Shown: positions 61,460 to 63,837 of the stretch, piece after piece
Layout: each line of letters starts with the position of its first letter
Position numbering within the stretch: position 1 is the first letter of the stretch
NCBI GenBank assembly: GCA_905215345.1
Contig: CAJMPR010000022.1
Coordinates: 1 to 63,837 of the forward strand
Direction: 5' to 3'
Source of the DNA: an uncultured bacterium
GTDB lineage: Bacteria; Bacteroidota; Bacteroidia; Bacteroidales; Bacteroidaceae
DNA: 63,837 nucleotides
Position numbers and translations under genes: made by a program
Notes under the pieces: generated by a model
The model's input: only the letters and a program-made list of their open reading frames with translations
What the model was told of the DNA's origin: nothing
The model's database searches: none

Positions 61460-63469
61460 ATGGAAACATTGAATTTGATTAAAAACGATCCATGGCTGGA
61501 GCCATATGCAGATGCAATAAGCGGACGCCATCAACATGCCATCAACAAAGAAGTAGAATTAACTAACAAAGGGAAAATAACATTGTCGGATTTCGCTTCC
61601 GGCTATCTATACTTTGGATTACATCGTACTGATGATGGTTGGTTTTTCCGCGAATGGGCTCCCAATGCTACACAAATATTTCTGGTTGGAACTTTCAATG
61701 GTTGGAAAGAAGACAAGAAATACAGTTTGAAACGTAAAACGGACGGTAGTTGGGAAATTAAACTTCCTGCCAGTGCTATAAATCATGGTGACTTGTATAA
61801 ATTGATGGTACATTGGGACGGTGGTTTTGGTGAACGTATTCCAGCATGGGCTACCCGGGTAGTACAGGATGAGCAAACCAAAATATTTAGTGCGCAAGTA
61901 TGGGCTCCGGAAAGACCGTATAAAATAAAGAAGCAGACTTTTAAACCCTCCACTGATCCATTATTGATATATGAGTGTCATATTGGTATGGCACAATCAG
62001 AAGAGAAAGTAGGTAGCTATAAGGAGTTCCAGGAAAAGATTCTCCCCCGTATCGCTAAAGATGGTTATAATTGCATTCAGATTATGGCTATTCAGGAACA
62101 CCCTTATTATGGTAGTTTCGGTTACCATGTGTCCAGCTTTTTTGCTGCTTCTTCCCGTTTTGGAACTCCGGATGAATTGAAAGAATTGATTGATACGGCT
62201 CATGGGATGGGAATTGCCGTTATTATGGATATTGTTCACTCTCATGCCGTAAAAAATGAAGTTGAAGGTTTAGGAAACTTTGCTGGTGATCCAAATCAGT
62301 ATTTTTATCCTGGTGAGCGTCGTGAACATCCCGCTTGGGATTCACTTTGCTTTGATTATGGAAAGAATGAAGTTATACATTTCTTATTATCTAATTGTAA
62401 ATACTGGTTGGAGGAGTTTCACTTTGATGGCTTCCGTTTCGATGGTGTAACGTCTATGCTGTATTATAGTCACGGATTGGGCGAAGCATTCTGTAATTAT
62501 GGAGATTATTTTAATGGGCATCAGGATGATAATGCTATCTGCTATTTGACACTTGCCAACCGCTTAATCCATCAGGTCAATCCTAAAGCAATTACTATTG
62601 CCGAAGAAGTATCGGGTATGCCGGGATTGGCAGCCAAATATGAAGATGGTGGTTATGGATTCGATTACCGTATGGCAATGAATATTCCCGACTATTGGAT
62701 TAAAACTATCAAAGAAAAAATAGATGAGGATTGGAAACCATCCAGCATGTTCTGGGAAGTAACCAACCGTCGCCAAGATGAAAAAACTATTTCATATGCC
62801 GAAAGTCATGACCAAGCTTTAGTTGGAGATAAAACCATTGTTTTCCGTCTGATTGATGCGGATATGTATTGGCATATGCAAAAGGGAGATGAAAACTATA
62901 CTGTAAATCGCGGTATTGCCTTGCATAAAATGATACGCTTACTGACAGCGACTACTATTAATGGCGGTTATCTCAATTTTATGGGTAATGAATTCGGGCA
63001 TCCGGAATGGATTGATTTTCCACGCGAAGGTAATGGTTGGTCTTGTAAATATGCACGTCGACAATGGAATTTAGTCGATAATAAAAATCTTACATATCAT
63101 TATATGGGAGATTTTGATACCGCCATGTTGGGAGTAATTAAGAGTGTAAAAAATTTCCAAAACATACCAGTTCAAGAAATATGGCATAATGATGGAGATC
63201 AAATATTGGCTTATATGCGTAAGGACTTGATATTTGTATTCAATTTCAATCCCAAGCAATCTTTTACCGATTATGGTTTATTAGTTCCTGCTGGTTCATA
63301 TGAAGTTATATTAAATACCGATAACCCTGATTATGGTGGTAATGGATTCACAGATGATGCAGTGAAACATTTTACACTACCCGACCCTCTGTATAAAAAA
63401 GATAAAAAAGAATGGTTAAAACTCTATATTCCAGCACGTACGGCTGTTGTATTGAGAAAGACTAAATAA
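61460..63469 (+). CDS. glgB: 1,4-alpha-glucan branching enzyme
   Basis: GlgB makes alpha-1,6 branches in glycogen. This 669-residue protein has an N-terminal carbohydrate-binding domain (FREWAPNATQIFLVGTFNGW, near 60-80) and the GH13 catalytic set: MDIVHSHAVKNEVEG, nucleophile DGFRFDGVTSMLYYSHG (near 322), acid/base TIAEEVSGMPG (near 380) and YAESHDQALVGDK (near 447). The order is like eukaryotic branching enzymes, which is usual for this GH13 subfamily. It is cytoplasmic. The GH13 gene upstream suggests storage-glucan turnover. A terminator follows. Confidence 0.96.
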   Translation: METLNLIKNDPWLEPYADAISGRHQHAINKEVELTNKGKITLSDFASGYLYFGLHRTDDGWFFREWAPNATQIFLVGTFNGWKEDKKYSLKRKTDGSWEIKLPASAINHGDLYKLMVHWDGGFGERIPAWATRVVQDEQTKIFSAQVWAPERPYKIKKQTFKPSTDPLLIYECHIGMAQSEEKVGSYKEFQEKILPRIAKDGYNCIQIMAIQEHPYYGSFGYHVSSFFAASSRFGTPDELKELIDTAHGMGIAVIMDIVHSHAVKNEVEGLGNFAGDPNQYFYPGERREHPAWDSLCFDYGKNEVIHFLLSNCKYWLEEFHFDGFRFDGVTSMLYYSHGLGEAFCNYGDYFNGHQDDNAICYLTLANRLIHQVNPKAITIAEEVSGMPGLAAKYEDGGYGFDYRMAMNIPDYWIKTIKEKIDEDWKPSSMFWEVTNRRQDEKTISYAESHDQALVGDKTIVFRLIDADMYWHMQKGDENYTVNRGIALHKMIRLLTATTINGGYLNFMGNEFGHPEWIDFPREGNGWSCKYARRQWNLVDNKNLTYHYMGDFDTAMLGVIKSVKNFQNIPVQEIWHNDGDQILAYMRKDLIFVFNFNPKQSFTDYGLLVPAGSYEVILNTDNPDYGGNGFTDDAVKHFTLPDPLYKKDKKEWLKLYIPARTAVVLRKTK

Positions 63470-63495
63470 ACAAATCATAAATCGTTAGTAATATG

Positions 63496-63535
63496 AAAAG
63501 AAGGGAATATCGTGATGTGATATCCCCTTCTTTCT
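63496..63535. terminator. Terminator between glgB and the TPR gene
   Basis: A 9-bp stem (AAAGAAGGG 63497-63505 with CCCTTCTTT 63525-63533) continues through ATATC/GATAT with one mismatch. It lies between converging genes and has T-rich flanks on both strands. Confidence 0.75.
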
Positions 63536-63564
63536 TATTACTATTACAAACGAAGTATTATCAA

Positions 63565-63837
63565 TTATTTCAGTTGTTCATCTGCTTGTTTTAACAAGTT
63601 GTTTGCATTATCCAACATTTTCTTCTGTGCCGGTTTATCAGGTGACAAGAGAGGAATTAGTTTTTCCAGATATATTTTGGACTCCTTAAAGTCATTATCC
63701 GCTTTTTCTTTCTCAGCATCATATTTAGCTCTATCTGAAGTTGCAAGTGGAGTAGCTTTCTTCAATGTAATAGCTCCATTATTAAAATAAAGTGCTCCCA
63801 GACTATATAATGCATTGACATTATTATCCTGAATGGT
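63565..63837 (-). CDS. TPR-repeat protein, 3' end only (cut by the window edge)
   Basis: The last 90 codons of a leftward gene are visible, and the frame stays open to the window edge. The sequence VNALYSLGALYFNNGAIT is a TPR helix pair, followed by a charged coiled segment (DRAKYDAEKEKADNDFKESK and IYLEKLIPLLSPDKPAQKKM) and a final LLKQADEQLK. Proteins of this type scaffold complexes, often in the periplasm. The start, signal peptide and full function lie outside the window. Confidence 0.75.
   Translation of the reverse strand, partial: TIQDNNVNALYSLGALYFNNGAITLKKATPLATSDRAKYDAEKEKADNDFKESKIYLEKLIPLLSPDKPAQKKMLDNANNLLKQADEQLK

Overview
This window is a chromosomal segment of a gut Bacteroides (Bacteroidales). 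The evidence is the promoter style (-33 TTTG / -7 TAnnTTTG boxes ahead of many genes), fimbrillin-type lipoproteins, DUF4248 and smalltalk proteins, a Nudix-type sugar regulator heading a xylose operon, and a lipoprotein-type TamA homologue. I cannot name the species from sequence alone.

Layout. 0-9.1 kb: envelope and translation housekeeping (TamA-like barrel, SpoU-type rRNA methylase, DUF4296 lipoprotein, lspA, a DksA-like protein, ileS). 9.4-12.5 kb: a tri-haem cytochrome c peroxidase with its own ResB-like and CcsA haem-ligation proteins. 12.6-16.2 kb: a biotin-dependent acyl-CoA carboxylase (BCCP, biotin carboxylase, carboxyltransferase). 16.4-17.9 kb: a GNAT-nitrilase fusion. 18.0-22.7 kb: an AT-rich accessory island with a 1167-residue metallophosphoesterase/Hsp90-type ATPase, a structured non-coding segment and a HigBA-like toxin-antitoxin pair. 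22.9-30.4 kb: a leftward fimbrial operon (DUF3575/OmpA-like, Rrf2-like regulator, DUF5119 lipoprotein, two fimbrillins, one fimbrillin-GLUG protein). It is preceded by a 229-bp invertible DNA switch bounded by 22-bp perfect inverted repeats; in this sequence its promoter points away from the operon (OFF). 30.9-35.2 kb: the VirE/VapE-like, DUF4248, HU-like and smalltalk cassette, without its usual amidase.

35.3-42.0 kb: a periplasmic phosphodiesterase, then the xylose operon (Nudix-type regulator, xylB, xylA, xylE) in the leftward direction. 42.5-44.3 kb: fabD and an unknown helical protein. 44.4-51.4 kb: a complete thiamin operon (TPP riboswitch, thiS, thiE, thiG, thiC, thiH, thiF, second thiE/tenI, thiD). 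51.4-52.2 kb: gene debris and a YjbR protein. 52.4-57.1 kb: an iron-sulfur locus (two DUF362 proteins, ECF S component, phosphoribosyltransferase, a NapH-NapG-like fusion). 57.1-63.5 kb: patatin, GH13 amylase, small proteins, a possible small RNA and glgB. The right edge cuts a leftward TPR gene.

The most notable signals are the invertible promoter-plus-terminator switch (30419-30647), the uncharacterised metallophosphoesterase/Hsp90-type ATPase with the structured element beside it, a 21-bp direct-repeat leader ahead of the VirE-like gene, and several dispersed hairpin or possible small-RNA elements. Identifications rest on motif recognition by eye; no database search was run.
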